Source: JAWKRB01 sp041389885 (GTDB taxonomy: Bacteria > Myxococcota_A > Polyangia > Polyangiales > Ga0077539). From it: DNA of 64,000 nucleotides. A program made the position numbers and the translations under genes. Under the pieces are notes generated by a model. The model worked only from the letters and a program-made list of their open reading frames with translations. It was not told the origin of the DNA and made no database searches. Shown in pieces: positions 50,050-59,700 of the stretch. Each line of letters opens with the position of its first letter. Position 1 is the stretch's first letter. The stretch is from positions 103,167-167,166 of the forward strand of contig JAWKRB010000019.1 in assembly GCA_041389885.1 (NCBI GenBank). The letters are read 5' to 3'.

Positions 50050-50949
50050 ATGCGGTTTAGCCTCGGCGCCCCTTTGCGCGATTTAATCCCCCTCCAGGCG
50101 CTCGCCGTGTGCCTCGCCGTGGCGCCCATCGTGCTCGCCCTCGCCGCGTTTCGGCGCATCGACGCCGTGCGCCCAGAGCCCCACGGAGAGATCGCCCGCA
50201 CGATGCTCCTCGGCGTCGCCGCGTGCGTGCCGGTCTTCGTGATCGAGGCGCTGCTCAAGCGCGCGCTGGGCCCCCACGCCGCGGCGGGCGGGCGCTTTCT
50301 CGACGCCTTTCTCGTCGCCGCGCTCACCGAGGAGGGCGCGAAGCTGCTCGTGGTGCTGGGCTACTCGTTTCGCCGCGAGGCCTTCGACGAGTTCACCGAC
50401 GGCGTGCTCTACGCGGGCGCGGCCTCGCTGGGCTTCTGCCTCGTCGAGAACCTCATCTACCTCAGCGACGCCTTCGCGATGGCCTTCTGCGTGCTCCCCG
50501 GCAGCGACGACCTCTGCGCGCCGCACCCGCAGGCGAACCGCGGCGACGTGGTGATCCTCGGGCTCGTGCGGGCGATGACCACGGTGCCCATGCACGCCCT
50601 CGCCGCCGCGTGCATGGGGTACTTCATCGGCCGCGCGCGCTTCCCCGAGCTCTCGCTCCTCGAGTCGTCGCTCTCCGACCTCTCCGACCTCCTGCCCGAG
50701 CGCATCCCGCTCCGGGCGCGCTGGATCCTCCTCGGGCTCCTCGCCGCCGTGCTGGTGCACGGCACCTTCGACTGGGTGGTGTACGCCCTCGGCGCGCGCC
50801 CGGTGGTCTTTCTGGTGCTGCCCGCGACGCTGCTCACCGCGCTCGCGCTGGGCTACCGGCTGGTGCGCCACGCGCAGGTCATGGACGACGCGCTGCACGG
50901 CCACCGCCGCAGCTCGATCGTGCGCGCCTTTCGCGTTCGCTCAGGGTGA
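50050..50949 (+). CDS. PrsW-family intramembrane metalloprotease-like protein
   Basis: The 299-residue polytopic membrane protein shows the PrsW hallmarks: LTEEGAKLLVV with the EExxK motif, then FTDGVLYAGAASLGFCLVENLIYL, RAMTTVPMHALAAACMGYFIG, and LAAVLVHGTFDWVVYALG. The Glu and His residues would bind zinc inside the membrane. PrsW proteases cleave anti-sigma factors or other membrane proteins; the substrate is unknown and no sigma or anti-sigma pair lies beside it. The ATG at 50050 was chosen because the frame upstream has no hydrophobic or conserved sequence. The 3' end overlaps the convergent gene by nine bases. Confidence 0.85.
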   Translation: MRFSLGAPLRDLIPLQALAVCLAVAPIVLALAAFRRIDAVRPEPHGEIARTMLLGVAACVPVFVIEALLKRALGPHAAAGGRFLDAFLVAALTEEGAKLLVVLGYSFRREAFDEFTDGVLYAGAASLGFCLVENLIYLSDAFAMAFCVLPGSDDLCAPHPQANRGDVVILGLVRAMTTVPMHALAAACMGYFIGRARFPELSLLESSLSDLSDLLPERIPLRARWILLGLLAAVLVHGTFDWVVYALGARPVVFLVLPATLLTALALGYRLVRHAQVMDDALHGHRRSSIVRAFRVRSG

Positions 50950-51678
50950 ATTGCGGATCGTGCCGGGGTTCGCGCCCGAGCCCGTGGGCATCTGAAAGCC
51001 GTACCCCCCGATGCCCGTCGGCTCGCCCCGAGTCCCGAGCTGAAAGCCGCTCGTGGTGAACGGGATCCACGGCGCCGCGCCGCCCGGAGGCGCCGGCGTC
51101 GAGCCGGGGAGGGCGTGCGCGGGCGCCGCCGCGCCCGGGGCCAGCGGAGGCGCGGGGGGCGGGTTGCGCGCGTTCACCGGCTGCCCCATGTACGCGATCG
51201 CGGGCCCGGGCAGGGGCCCCCCGAAGAGCGCGCCCGCCGTGGGCATCGAGGGGTCTCCTACGCCCGCGTCGGGGTCGCTGCTCGCCGGCTGCGCCGGGGC
51301 GGGCGCGGTGATCTGCCCTCGACGGTCGAGGGTGAAGGTCGTCGAGCCGCCGCCCTCGGTCAGCCGCACGACCCCCTCCCCCGGCCTCGCGCCCGTCGGG
51401 TCTGCCGCCGGGCCCCGGGGACCGCCCGTCGCGACGGCCGACGGCGCGGGCGCGGGCGCCGCGGGACGCGACGAGATCAGGGTCACCGTCGCCGTGGGCG
51501 CGAGCGGCGCCGCCTGCGAGGTGGGGGCCGCCGCGGGCGCAGGCGAGGGCACGGCGGCGCGCGGGGTCGAGGCGACGTAGCTGTACCCCGTGCCCGACGG
51601 CGCGGCGCCCTCGGCGCGGGGCTGCGCGAAGGCGGGCGAAGAGAGCGCGACGAGGGTGAGGGCGAGGGCCGAGCGCAT
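50941..51678 (-). CDS. Exported Pro/Ala-rich low-complexity protein
   Basis: The 245-residue protein has a signal peptide (cleavage SPAFA-QPR at about residue 18). Long Ala/Pro/Gly/Thr stretches such as AAPTSQAAPLAPTATVTLIS and PAAPAPAPSAVATGGP dominate. A few conserved-looking pieces are TTFTLDRRGQITAP, FTTSGFQLGTRGEP and GYGFQMPTGSG. It is predicted extracellular or periplasmic with no enzyme motif. It lies 54 bases downstream of the cNMP/uridine-kinase gene and may be part of that transcript. Confidence 0.65.
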   Translation of the reverse strand: MRSALALTLVALSSPAFAQPRAEGAAPSGTGYSYVASTPRAAVPSPAPAAAPTSQAAPLAPTATVTLISSRPAAPAPAPSAVATGGPRGPAADPTGARPGEGVVRLTEGGGSTTFTLDRRGQITAPAPAQPASSDPDAGVGDPSMPTAGALFGGPLPGPAIAYMGQPVNARNPPPAPPLAPGAAAPAHALPGSTPAPPGGAAPWIPFTTSGFQLGTRGEPTGIGGYGFQMPTGSGANPGTIRNSP

Positions 51679-51731
51679 GGCCCCATTGTGCGACCGCCGC
51701 AGGAATTCGCCAGTCCGCGGCGGACGGCGCC

Positions 51732-53843
51732 TCAGTACTCGAAGCCCGACCCCCCGACGAACTCCCTCAAGATCGAGGTGGGCGGAACGTGCTCCGGGTA
51801 GATCGCGACGAAGCGGTCGATGAGCTGACGCAGCCGGTACGCCGTCGCGTACGACGGCGAGCTCGAGGGCACCTCGAGCAGGTACCGCTCGGCGTACACC
51901 TTCAGCACCGACGGCTCGTAGATCAACGACGTGTCGAAGACCACGTCGGCGCACTCCAGGTGCGGAAAGATGTGGCGGCGCTCGCCCGCGCGCACCGAGG
52001 GCCAGCGCCGGATGGTCTCCGCGGCGTCCTGGTCGCGGCCGTGGCGGTCGCGCACGATGCGGCGCAAGAGGCGCAGGTCAGAGGGGTTGAAGCGCGTCAG
52101 GCGGTCGAACGCGAGGGAGGTCATCGGCTGGATGAACACCCGCAGCGCGAGGCGCTCCGCGCCGGTGCCCTCGAGGAGCCGCGGGTTGAGCCCGTGGATG
52201 CCCTCGAGGAGCAAGATGTCCTTGGGCCCCAGGGAGATCTCTCTCCCGCCCGCGGGCGCGCTCAGCCCCGTGACGAAGTCGTAGCGCGCGGTCTTCACGG
52301 CCTCGCCGCGGCAGATGCGCCGGAGGTGATCGCCGAGCAGCGGCAGGTCGAGGGCCTCGAGGGCCTCGTAGTCGTACTCGCCCCTCGCGTCGCGCGGCGT
52401 GCGCGCGCGGTCGACGTAGTAGTCGTCGAGGGAGACGCCGACGGGGTTGATCCCCGCGACGCGGAGCTGCACCGAGAGGCGCTTGAGGAAGGTGGTCTTG
52501 CCCGACGACGAGGGCCCCGCGACGCACACGATGCGGAGCCCCGGCCTCGCGGCCACCTCGTCGGCGATGCGCCCCAGGCGCTTCTCGTGAAAGCCCTCGG
52601 AGACGCGGATGATCGTCGCCACGGCGCCGTCGACGCAGGCGCGGTTGTACGCGCCCACGCTCGACACCCCGAGGGAGCCGAGCCAGCGCTCGTGCTCGCG
52701 GCTCATGGCGTCGCGCACGCCGTCGCGAAACGCGCCGTCGACGGCCACCGCGGGCTCGCGGGGCCCCGCCGCGCCGACGCGCAGCGTGAGCTCGCCGTCG
52801 TCGAGGTCGAGGGAGAACGCGCCCACCCGCCCCGCGCTCGGCAGCAGCGGGCCCGTGCGCAGCGCGTGGAGGCGGCCGCACGACACCAGCGGCACCGTCG
52901 CGTCGCGGATGGACGCCAACAGCGCCGCGGCGTCGTCCCACCCCGCCGCGGCGAAGTGCGCGGCGGCCTCGTCGACGGCCCACCACTCCTCGCGGATCGG
53001 CACGTCGCGGGCGATGAGCTCGGCCATCGTCGCCCGCAGCGCCTCGACCAGGTCGGCCCCAGGCGGCGCGACCAGGCCGGGGAGCAGCACGCGCTGCGAC
53101 GCGCCGAAGGAGGGACCCATGCGCACCGACGCGCCAGGGAGCACCTCGTTGGCGGCCTCGAGGAGCAGCAGCGCGGCGCTGGCGCGGAGCACGCGCTGCC
53201 CCTCCCAGTGGTCCTCGGTGAGCGGCTCGACCTCGCAGTCGGCGACGAGGGCGGCTGAGAGCGACACCGGACGTCGCGAGACGAGGCCGGCGACCACGCG
53301 CTGGCCGTCGAGCACCTCGGGCAGGAGCTCGCCGACCGAGGTCCCCGTGCGCACCGCGCGGGTCTCCCCGCCGACCCGCACCGTGAGGTCGACCCTGCGC
53401 GGCAGCGAGCGCTCCCGGAGCAGCGACCCCACCGAGTCGGTCATGCGCTGCAGCTGCGCGCTCACCCCGTCGACCAGCGCGCGCACGAAGCGGATGCCGA
53501 GGTCGGGCGCCTCCTCGCAGAGCGCGTCGAAGCGCTCGCCGCTGAGCCTCGCCGCGCGCACGGCGCTCAGCGCGAGCACGCCCGCCGCCCGAGGCTGCGA
53601 CGTGAGCAGCCCGAGCTCGCCCACGTGCGCGCCAGGGCCCACCGCGCCCACGTTCACCCCCGAGCGCTCGACCCCCGCGACCCCCTCCAGGATCACGTAG
53701 AGGTCCCTCGCGACGTCGCCCTCGCGAATGATCGGCGCCCCGGGCTCGAAGGCGACCTCGTCGAGCCACGCCGCGAGGCGCCCCCGGTCGACCTCGTCGA
53801 AGCGCGCCAGGATCGGGTTCTGTGCGAGGCGTTCTACTTCCAT
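51732..53843 (-). CDS. cNMP-binding/TGS/uridine-kinase-like fusion protein
   Basis: The 703-residue protein has three parts. Residues 1-140 form a cyclic-nucleotide-binding domain with AFEPGAPIIREGDVARDLYVI and the phosphate cassette GELGLLTSQPRAA. Residues about 150-250 resemble the TGS/ThrRS second-additional domain (VDLTVRVGGETRAVRTGTSV, HWEGQRVLRASAALLL). Residues about 430-700 are a uridine/phosphoribulokinase-like P-loop kinase with AGPSSSGKTTFLKRLS (443 on) and SLDDYYVDRARTP. TGS-kinase pairs are known in bacteria; the added cNMP domain suggests control by a cyclic nucleotide. It starts 24 bases after ppdK. The substrate could be a nucleoside or another small alcohol. Confidence 0.85.
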   Translation of the reverse strand: MEVERLAQNPILARFDEVDRGRLAAWLDEVAFEPGAPIIREGDVARDLYVILEGVAGVERSGVNVGAVGPGAHVGELGLLTSQPRAAGVLALSAVRAARLSGERFDALCEEAPDLGIRFVRALVDGVSAQLQRMTDSVGSLLRERSLPRRVDLTVRVGGETRAVRTGTSVGELLPEVLDGQRVVAGLVSRRPVSLSAALVADCEVEPLTEDHWEGQRVLRASAALLLLEAANEVLPGASVRMGPSFGASQRVLLPGLVAPPGADLVEALRATMAELIARDVPIREEWWAVDEAAAHFAAAGWDDAAALLASIRDATVPLVSCGRLHALRTGPLLPSAGRVGAFSLDLDDGELTLRVGAAGPREPAVAVDGAFRDGVRDAMSREHERWLGSLGVSSVGAYNRACVDGAVATIIRVSEGFHEKRLGRIADEVAARPGLRIVCVAGPSSSGKTTFLKRLSVQLRVAGINPVGVSLDDYYVDRARTPRDARGEYDYEALEALDLPLLGDHLRRICRGEAVKTARYDFVTGLSAPAGGREISLGPKDILLLEGIHGLNPRLLEGTGAERLALRVFIQPMTSLAFDRLTRFNPSDLRLLRRIVRDRHGRDQDAAETIRRWPSVRAGERRHIFPHLECADVVFDTSLIYEPSVLKVYAERYLLEVPSSSPSYATAYRLRQLIDRFVAIYPEHVPPTSILREFVGGSGFEY

Positions 53844-53867
53844 GTCCCCCCCAACAGCGCCCCGCGC

Positions 53868-56540
53868 TCAGCCCTCTCCCTGCTGCCCGCGGGTCGCGCC
53901 GCGCGCGCGCAGGGTGGCCTGCGCCGCCGCGAGCCGGGCGATGGGCACCCTGAAGGGCGAGCAGCTCACGTAGTCGAGGCCCACCTCGGCGAAGAACTGG
54001 ATCGACCTGGGGTCCCCGCCGTGCTCGCCGCAGATGCCCAGGCGAAGGTCGGGGCGCGCGGCGCGGCCGCGGGTGACGGCGACGCGCACGAGCTCGCCGA
54101 CGCCCTCGACGTCGAGGGTCTGAAACAGGTCGTCGGCGAGGATCCCCTCGGAGAGGTAGCGCGGCAGGAACAGCGCCGCGTCGTCTCGGGAGTATCCGAA
54201 GGTCATCTGCGTGAGGTCGTTGGTGCCGAAGGAGAAGAACTGCGCGTGCTCGGCGATGCCCCCCGCCACGAGCGCCGCGCGGGGGACCTCGATCATCGTG
54301 CCGACCAGGTACCGCACGGTCACGCCCTGCTCGGCCATGACCTCCGCGGCCACCCGCTCGACGATGGCGCGCTGGTGCGCGAGCTCGGCGACCGTGCCCA
54401 CCAGCGGGACCATCACCTCGGGGTGCACCTCGTGCCCCGCCCGGGTCACGGCGCAGGCCGCCTCGAAGATCGCGCGGGCCTGCATCTCGGTGATCTCGGG
54501 GTGGGTCACGCCGAGGCGACAGCCGCGGTGGCCGAGCATCGGGTTCGACTCGTGCAGCGCCCGCACCCGCTGCTGCACGCGCTCGGGCGAGACGCCCAGG
54601 GCGCGGGCGAGCTCCTCCTGCTGGCCGAGCTGCTGCGGGAGAAACTCGTGGAGCGGCGGGTCGAGGAGCCGCACGGTGACCGGGAGTCCGGCCATGGCGG
54701 TGAAGATGCCGATGAAGTCCTCGCGCTGAAAGGGCAGGAGCTGCGCGAGGGCCGCGCGTCGCTCGGCCTCGCCCTCGGCGAGGATCATCTCGCGCATGAT
54801 CAGGATGCGGGCGTCGTCGAAGAACATGTGCTCGGTGCGGCAGAGCCCGATGCCCTCGGCGCCGAACTCCCTGGCGGCGCGGGCGTCGCGCGGGGTGTCG
54901 GCGTTGGCGTAGACGCCCAGCGCGCGGCACGCGTCGGCCCACGACATCACGGTCTTGAACTCGCTCGAGACCTCGGCGCCGGTGAGCGGCTCCTGGCCGA
55001 CGATCACCTCGCCCGTGGTGCCGTTGAGCGAGAGCCAGTCGCCCTCGCGCACGGTGACCGAGCCGTTGGTGAGGGTGCGCGCGCGGTAGTCGATGACGAT
55101 CTCGCCGCACCCCGCGACGCAGGGCTTTCCCCAGCCGCGGGCGACCACGGCGGCGTGCGAGGTCATCCCGCCCCGAGAGGTGAGCACGCCCTCGGCGGCG
55201 TGCATCCCGCCGACGTCCTCGGGGGAGGTCTCGACGCGCGCGAGCAGCACGCGCTCCCCGCGCGCGCGCCACGCCTCGGCGTCGTCGGCGTTGAACACCA
55301 CGCGCCCCACCGCCGCGCCCGGCGACGCGGGGAGCCCCTTGCCCAGCACCCGTCGGCCCGCTCGGTACCCCGCCTCGTCGGCGAAGTGGGGGTGGAGCAT
55401 CTGGTCGATGTGCGTGGGCTCGATGAGGTTCTGCACGGCCTCCTCGCGCGACACCAGCCCCTCGGCCACGAGGTCGACGGCGATGCGGAGCGCCGCGGCG
55501 CCGGTGCGCTTGCCGTGCCGTGTCTGCAAGAGAAAGAGCCGCCCCTCCTGCACCGTGAACTCGATGTCCTGCATGTTCTTGAAGTGGCGCTCGAGGCGGT
55601 CGGTGAGCGCGACCAGCTCGGCGTGAATCGTCGGCATCTGCTCGGCGAGGTGCGAGATGGGCAGAGGGGTGCGAATGCCCGCGACGACGTCTTCGCCCTG
55701 GGCGTCGACCAGGTACTCGCCGTAGAGCTCCTTCACGCCGGTGGCGGGGTTGCGGGTGAAGCACACCCCCGTGCCCGAGGTGTCTCCCATGTTGCCGAAG
55801 ACCATGGCCTGCACGTTCACCGCCGTGCCCAGCAGCCCGCGGATCTTCTGCACCGCGCGGTACTTCACCGCGCGCTCGCCCCCCCACGACCTGAACACCG
55901 CGAGGATCGCCCGCTCCAGCTGCTCCCTCGGGTCGTCGGGGAACGCGTTCCCGGTCTTCTGTTGGTACACGGCCTTGAAGCGCCCGCAGAGCTCGCGCAT
56001 CGCGTCGGCGTCGAGGTCCCGGTCGCTCCGCGCGCCGCGCTCGGACTTCAGTCCGTCCATCGCGTGCTCGAAGGCGCCGTGGTCGACGCCCATGACCACC
56101 GAGCCGAACATGTCGATGAAGCGCCGGTACGAGTCCCAGGCGAAGCGGGGGTTGCCGGTCTTCTTCGCGATCCCTTCGGCGACGGCCTCGCTCATCCCGA
56201 GGTTGAGCACGGTGTCCATCATGCCCGGCATCGACACGGCGGCGCCCGAGCGCACCGAGCACAGCAGCGGACGCTCGGGGTCGCCGAGCCTCTGATCCAT
56301 GCGCGCTTCGAGGAGCGCCAGGGCCTCGCGCACCGCCTCGCGCACCCGCTCTGGGAGCACCCCCCCGTTCGTCTGGGTCTCGGCGCAGACCCGCGTGCTG
56401 AGGGTGAAGCCCGCGGGGACCGGGAGCCCGGCGTTGCACATCTCCGCCAGGTTCGCCCCTTTGCCCCCGAGCAGGTCGCGCATCGTCGCGTCGCCGTCCG
56501 CGCCGCCGATCCAGAAAGAGTAGACGTCCTCGTCGCGCAT
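53868..56540 (-). CDS. ppdK: Pyruvate phosphate dikinase
   Basis: The 890-residue PPDK interconverts pyruvate, ATP and phosphate with phosphoenolpyruvate, AMP and pyrophosphate. The N-terminal nucleotide-binding domain has GGADGDATMRDLLGGKGANLAEM and SVRSGAAVSMPGMMDTVLNLG. The central swivel domain carries the phospho-His in GGMTSHAAVVARGWGKPCV. The C-terminal TIM barrel has EFGAEGIGLCRTEHMFF, GTMIEVPRAA, FFSFGTNDLTQMTFGYSRDD and GICGEHGGD. The length fits the dikinase rather than PEP synthase, and the ATG at 56540 begins the conserved N-terminus. It is the first gene of an operon with the cNMP/uridine-kinase fusion. Confidence 0.97.
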   Translation of the reverse strand: MRDEDVYSFWIGGADGDATMRDLLGGKGANLAEMCNAGLPVPAGFTLSTRVCAETQTNGGVLPERVREAVREALALLEARMDQRLGDPERPLLCSVRSGAAVSMPGMMDTVLNLGMSEAVAEGIAKKTGNPRFAWDSYRRFIDMFGSVVMGVDHGAFEHAMDGLKSERGARSDRDLDADAMRELCGRFKAVYQQKTGNAFPDDPREQLERAILAVFRSWGGERAVKYRAVQKIRGLLGTAVNVQAMVFGNMGDTSGTGVCFTRNPATGVKELYGEYLVDAQGEDVVAGIRTPLPISHLAEQMPTIHAELVALTDRLERHFKNMQDIEFTVQEGRLFLLQTRHGKRTGAAALRIAVDLVAEGLVSREEAVQNLIEPTHIDQMLHPHFADEAGYRAGRRVLGKGLPASPGAAVGRVVFNADDAEAWRARGERVLLARVETSPEDVGGMHAAEGVLTSRGGMTSHAAVVARGWGKPCVAGCGEIVIDYRARTLTNGSVTVREGDWLSLNGTTGEVIVGQEPLTGAEVSSEFKTVMSWADACRALGVYANADTPRDARAAREFGAEGIGLCRTEHMFFDDARILIMREMILAEGEAERRAALAQLLPFQREDFIGIFTAMAGLPVTVRLLDPPLHEFLPQQLGQQEELARALGVSPERVQQRVRALHESNPMLGHRGCRLGVTHPEITEMQARAIFEAACAVTRAGHEVHPEVMVPLVGTVAELAHQRAIVERVAAEVMAEQGVTVRYLVGTMIEVPRAALVAGGIAEHAQFFSFGTNDLTQMTFGYSRDDAALFLPRYLSEGILADDLFQTLDVEGVGELVRVAVTRGRAARPDLRLGICGEHGGDPRSIQFFAEVGLDYVSCSPFRVPIARLAAAQATLRARGATRGQQGEG

Positions 56541-56786
56541 GGTGGGCCGAGGGTACACCCGCCGCGCGCGCCGTGACGGAGATCGCGCGACGCGGGGGCC
56601 GTGCAGGGTCGCCACGAGGCTGACCCGCGCTGCCGGGAGGCGCGCGGCAGCCTGACGCGCACCCCTGTGGCGTCTGTACCGCAGCGAGGGTCGTGTGATA
56701 GGGATTCGGTCTCGTGGAGGCGTGGGATCGACGGCGTAATCAGCGCCGGGGCGCCCCGCTTCGACAGCGCTCGTTTGGAGGAACTC

Positions 56787-59700
56787 ATGAGAAATTCTTG
56801 GGCAAAGTGGAGCTCGCTCGCGTTGGCGATCGGCGCCATGCAGGCGTGCAGCGATCCGCCTCCGGCGACGACGCCGCCGGTGGATGTGCCGTCGGTGGAC
56901 GGGAGCGCGGACAAGGACACGGGGACGCCCCCGGAAGACACCGGCGCGGTGGACGACGGCGGCACCCAGCCGACCGACACGCCGACTCCAGAAGACACGG
57001 CGACGCCCGGTGACACCGGCACCCCCGAAGACGCCGGCACCCCGGAAGACACCGGCACCCCGGAAGACACCGGCACCCCCGAAGACACCGGCACCCCCGA
57101 AGACACCGGTCCCATGTGCCTCATGGGGCAGACCGCGTGCGGTGACAGCTGCGTCGACCTGCAGACCGACGGCGCGAACTGCGGCGCCTGCGGCAACGCC
57201 TGCGGCACCGGGCAGACCTGCGTCGCCGGCGTGTGCGACTGCGGCATGGGCCAGAGCCTCTGCTCGGGCGTCTGCGCCGACCTCCAGACCAGCAGCGCGA
57301 ACTGCGGCGTCTGCGGCCGGGCGTGCGCCATGGATCAGTCCTGCGTCGCCGGCGCGTGCGCCGCGACCTGCGCCTCGCCGAACATCCTGTGCGGCAACGC
57401 CTGCGTCGACGCGCAGACCGACAACGCCAACTGCGGCTCCTGCGGCACCGCGTGCCCCGCGGGGCAGACCTGCCAGGCCGGCTCCTGCGGGTGCGCGGGC
57501 GGCGGTCGCATCTGCGGCGGCGCCTGCGTCGACGTGCAGACCAGCAACACCCACTGCGGCGACTGTGACATCGCCTGCCCGTCGGGGCAGACCTGCCAGG
57601 CCGGCTCCTGCGCCTGCCCCGGCGGCCAGTCGGCCTGCGGCTCGACCTGCGTGAACCTCCAGAACGACGGCGCGAACTGCGGCTCCTGCGGCACCGCCTG
57701 CGGCGCCGGGCAGACCTGCGTCGCCGGCGCGTGCACCTGCCCGATGGGGCAGACCGCCTGCGGCGGCGCCTGCGTCAACGCGCAGACCGACAACGCCAAC
57801 TGCGGCGCCTGCGGCAACGCCTGCTCCATGGGGCTCACCTGCATCGCGGGGAGCTGCGGCTGCCCCACCGGGCAGGCCAACTGCGGCGGCACCTGCGTCG
57901 ACGTGCAGACCAGCGGGGCCAACTGCGGCACCTGCGGCAACGCCTGCGGCGCCGGCCAGTCCTGCGTGTCGGGCGCGTGCGCCTGCCCCGCGGGGCAGAC
58001 CTCCTGCGGCGGCGCGTGCGTGAACACCCGCACCGACAACGCCAACTGCGGCGCCTGCGGCACCGCCTGCTCGGGCGGCGAGACCTGCATGAACGGCGTG
58101 TGCGCCTGCCCCGCGGGGCAGACCGCCTGCGGCGGCGCGTGCGTGAACACCCGCACCGACGCGACCAACTGCGGCACCTGCGGCACCGCCTGCGGCGCCG
58201 GCCAGTCGTGCACCAACGGCGCCTGCGCCTGCCCGGCCGGGCAGCTGCTCTGCAGCGGCCGCTGCGTCGACCCGCAGCGTGACAACGCGAACTGCGGACG
58301 CTGCGGCGGCGCCTGCACCGGCGGCTCGTCGTGCAACGCCGGCGTGTGCACCTTCGCGCCCCCGGCGAACGACCGCCGCGCCTCCGCGACGGTGATCAAC
58401 ATGGCCGCCACCTCGTCGACCTTCACGGTCAACACCACCATGGCGACCAACGACACCGCGGGCCCCGCCGGCTGCAGCTGCACCAACGGCCGCGACGTGT
58501 TCTACCGCTTCACGCTCACCGCGGGCGAGCTGGTCTACGCCGACACGATCGGCTCGGCCTTCAACACCTCGCTGTTCTTTCAGAGCAGCACCGGGGCGAA
58601 CCTCACCTCGCCCAACGCCACCGGCGGCGCCGTCTGCAACGACGACAACGGCCTCGGCTGCAGCACGGGGCAGCAGAGCCAGGTGCTCGCCTACCTCCCC
58701 GCGGGCACGTACTACCTCGTGCTCTCGGGCTGCAACCAGGGCGCGGCGACGGTGCACTTCCAGCACCTCCCGTCGAGCACCACGATCTCGCAGCTCTCGC
58801 GCACCACGGGCGTGACCTTCACCTACGCCGGCACGCTCACGGGCGCGAACCAGGTCACGAGCGCCTGCAACGGCCGCGGGCCCGAGCGCACGTACTACGT
58901 CGTGACCTGCCCGAACTTCGCGGGCGGCGCGATCAACGCCACCACCTGCGGCGACCAGCGCACCGACACGGTGATCGACCAGCGCAGCGCGGCACGCACC
59001 ACCGTCTCGGTGTGCAACGACAACACCTGCGAACGCCAGTCGGGCATCACCAGCACCGTGCCCGCGGGCGCGGGGCTCCACACGGTGATCGTCGACTCGT
59101 TCAACACCACCCTGCCCACGGGTCAGGGCGGCTACACGCTCCGTTACACCCTGGGCAACTGCAACACCGGCACCGCGCTCTGCGGGCGGCGCTGCGTCAA
59201 CACCCAGACCGACGTGAACAACTGCGGCACCTGCGGCACCGTCTGCTCCGGCGGCTCGGCGTGCACCGCGGGACGCTGCGTCTGCCCCACGGGCCAGTCC
59301 TACTGCGGCGGCACCTGCATCGCGACCACGTCGGACGTGAGCAACTGCGGCGCCTGCGGCACCCGCTGCGGCTTCGGCCAGGTGTGCTCCGGCAGCCGCT
59401 GCGTCGACGCGGTCACCGGGCCGTCGTTCAGGATCGACAGCCTGACCACCACCTCGTGCACGGCCATCGAGGCGGTCTCGGTCATCTCTGACACCACCGG
59501 CGGCATCGCCGTCTCGAGCAGCCGCGTCTTCGACGGCGGCAGCGTGACCGGCCGCTTCTCGGCGACCAACCTCAGCGGCGGCGCCTCGGTCGGAACCACC
59601 TACGACGGGCTCCTCTCGAACCTCCGCACCGGCGAGGTCTACACCCTCGCCACGGCCTCGGGCGCGCTCCGGCGCAACACCGGGAGCCAGACCATCACCC

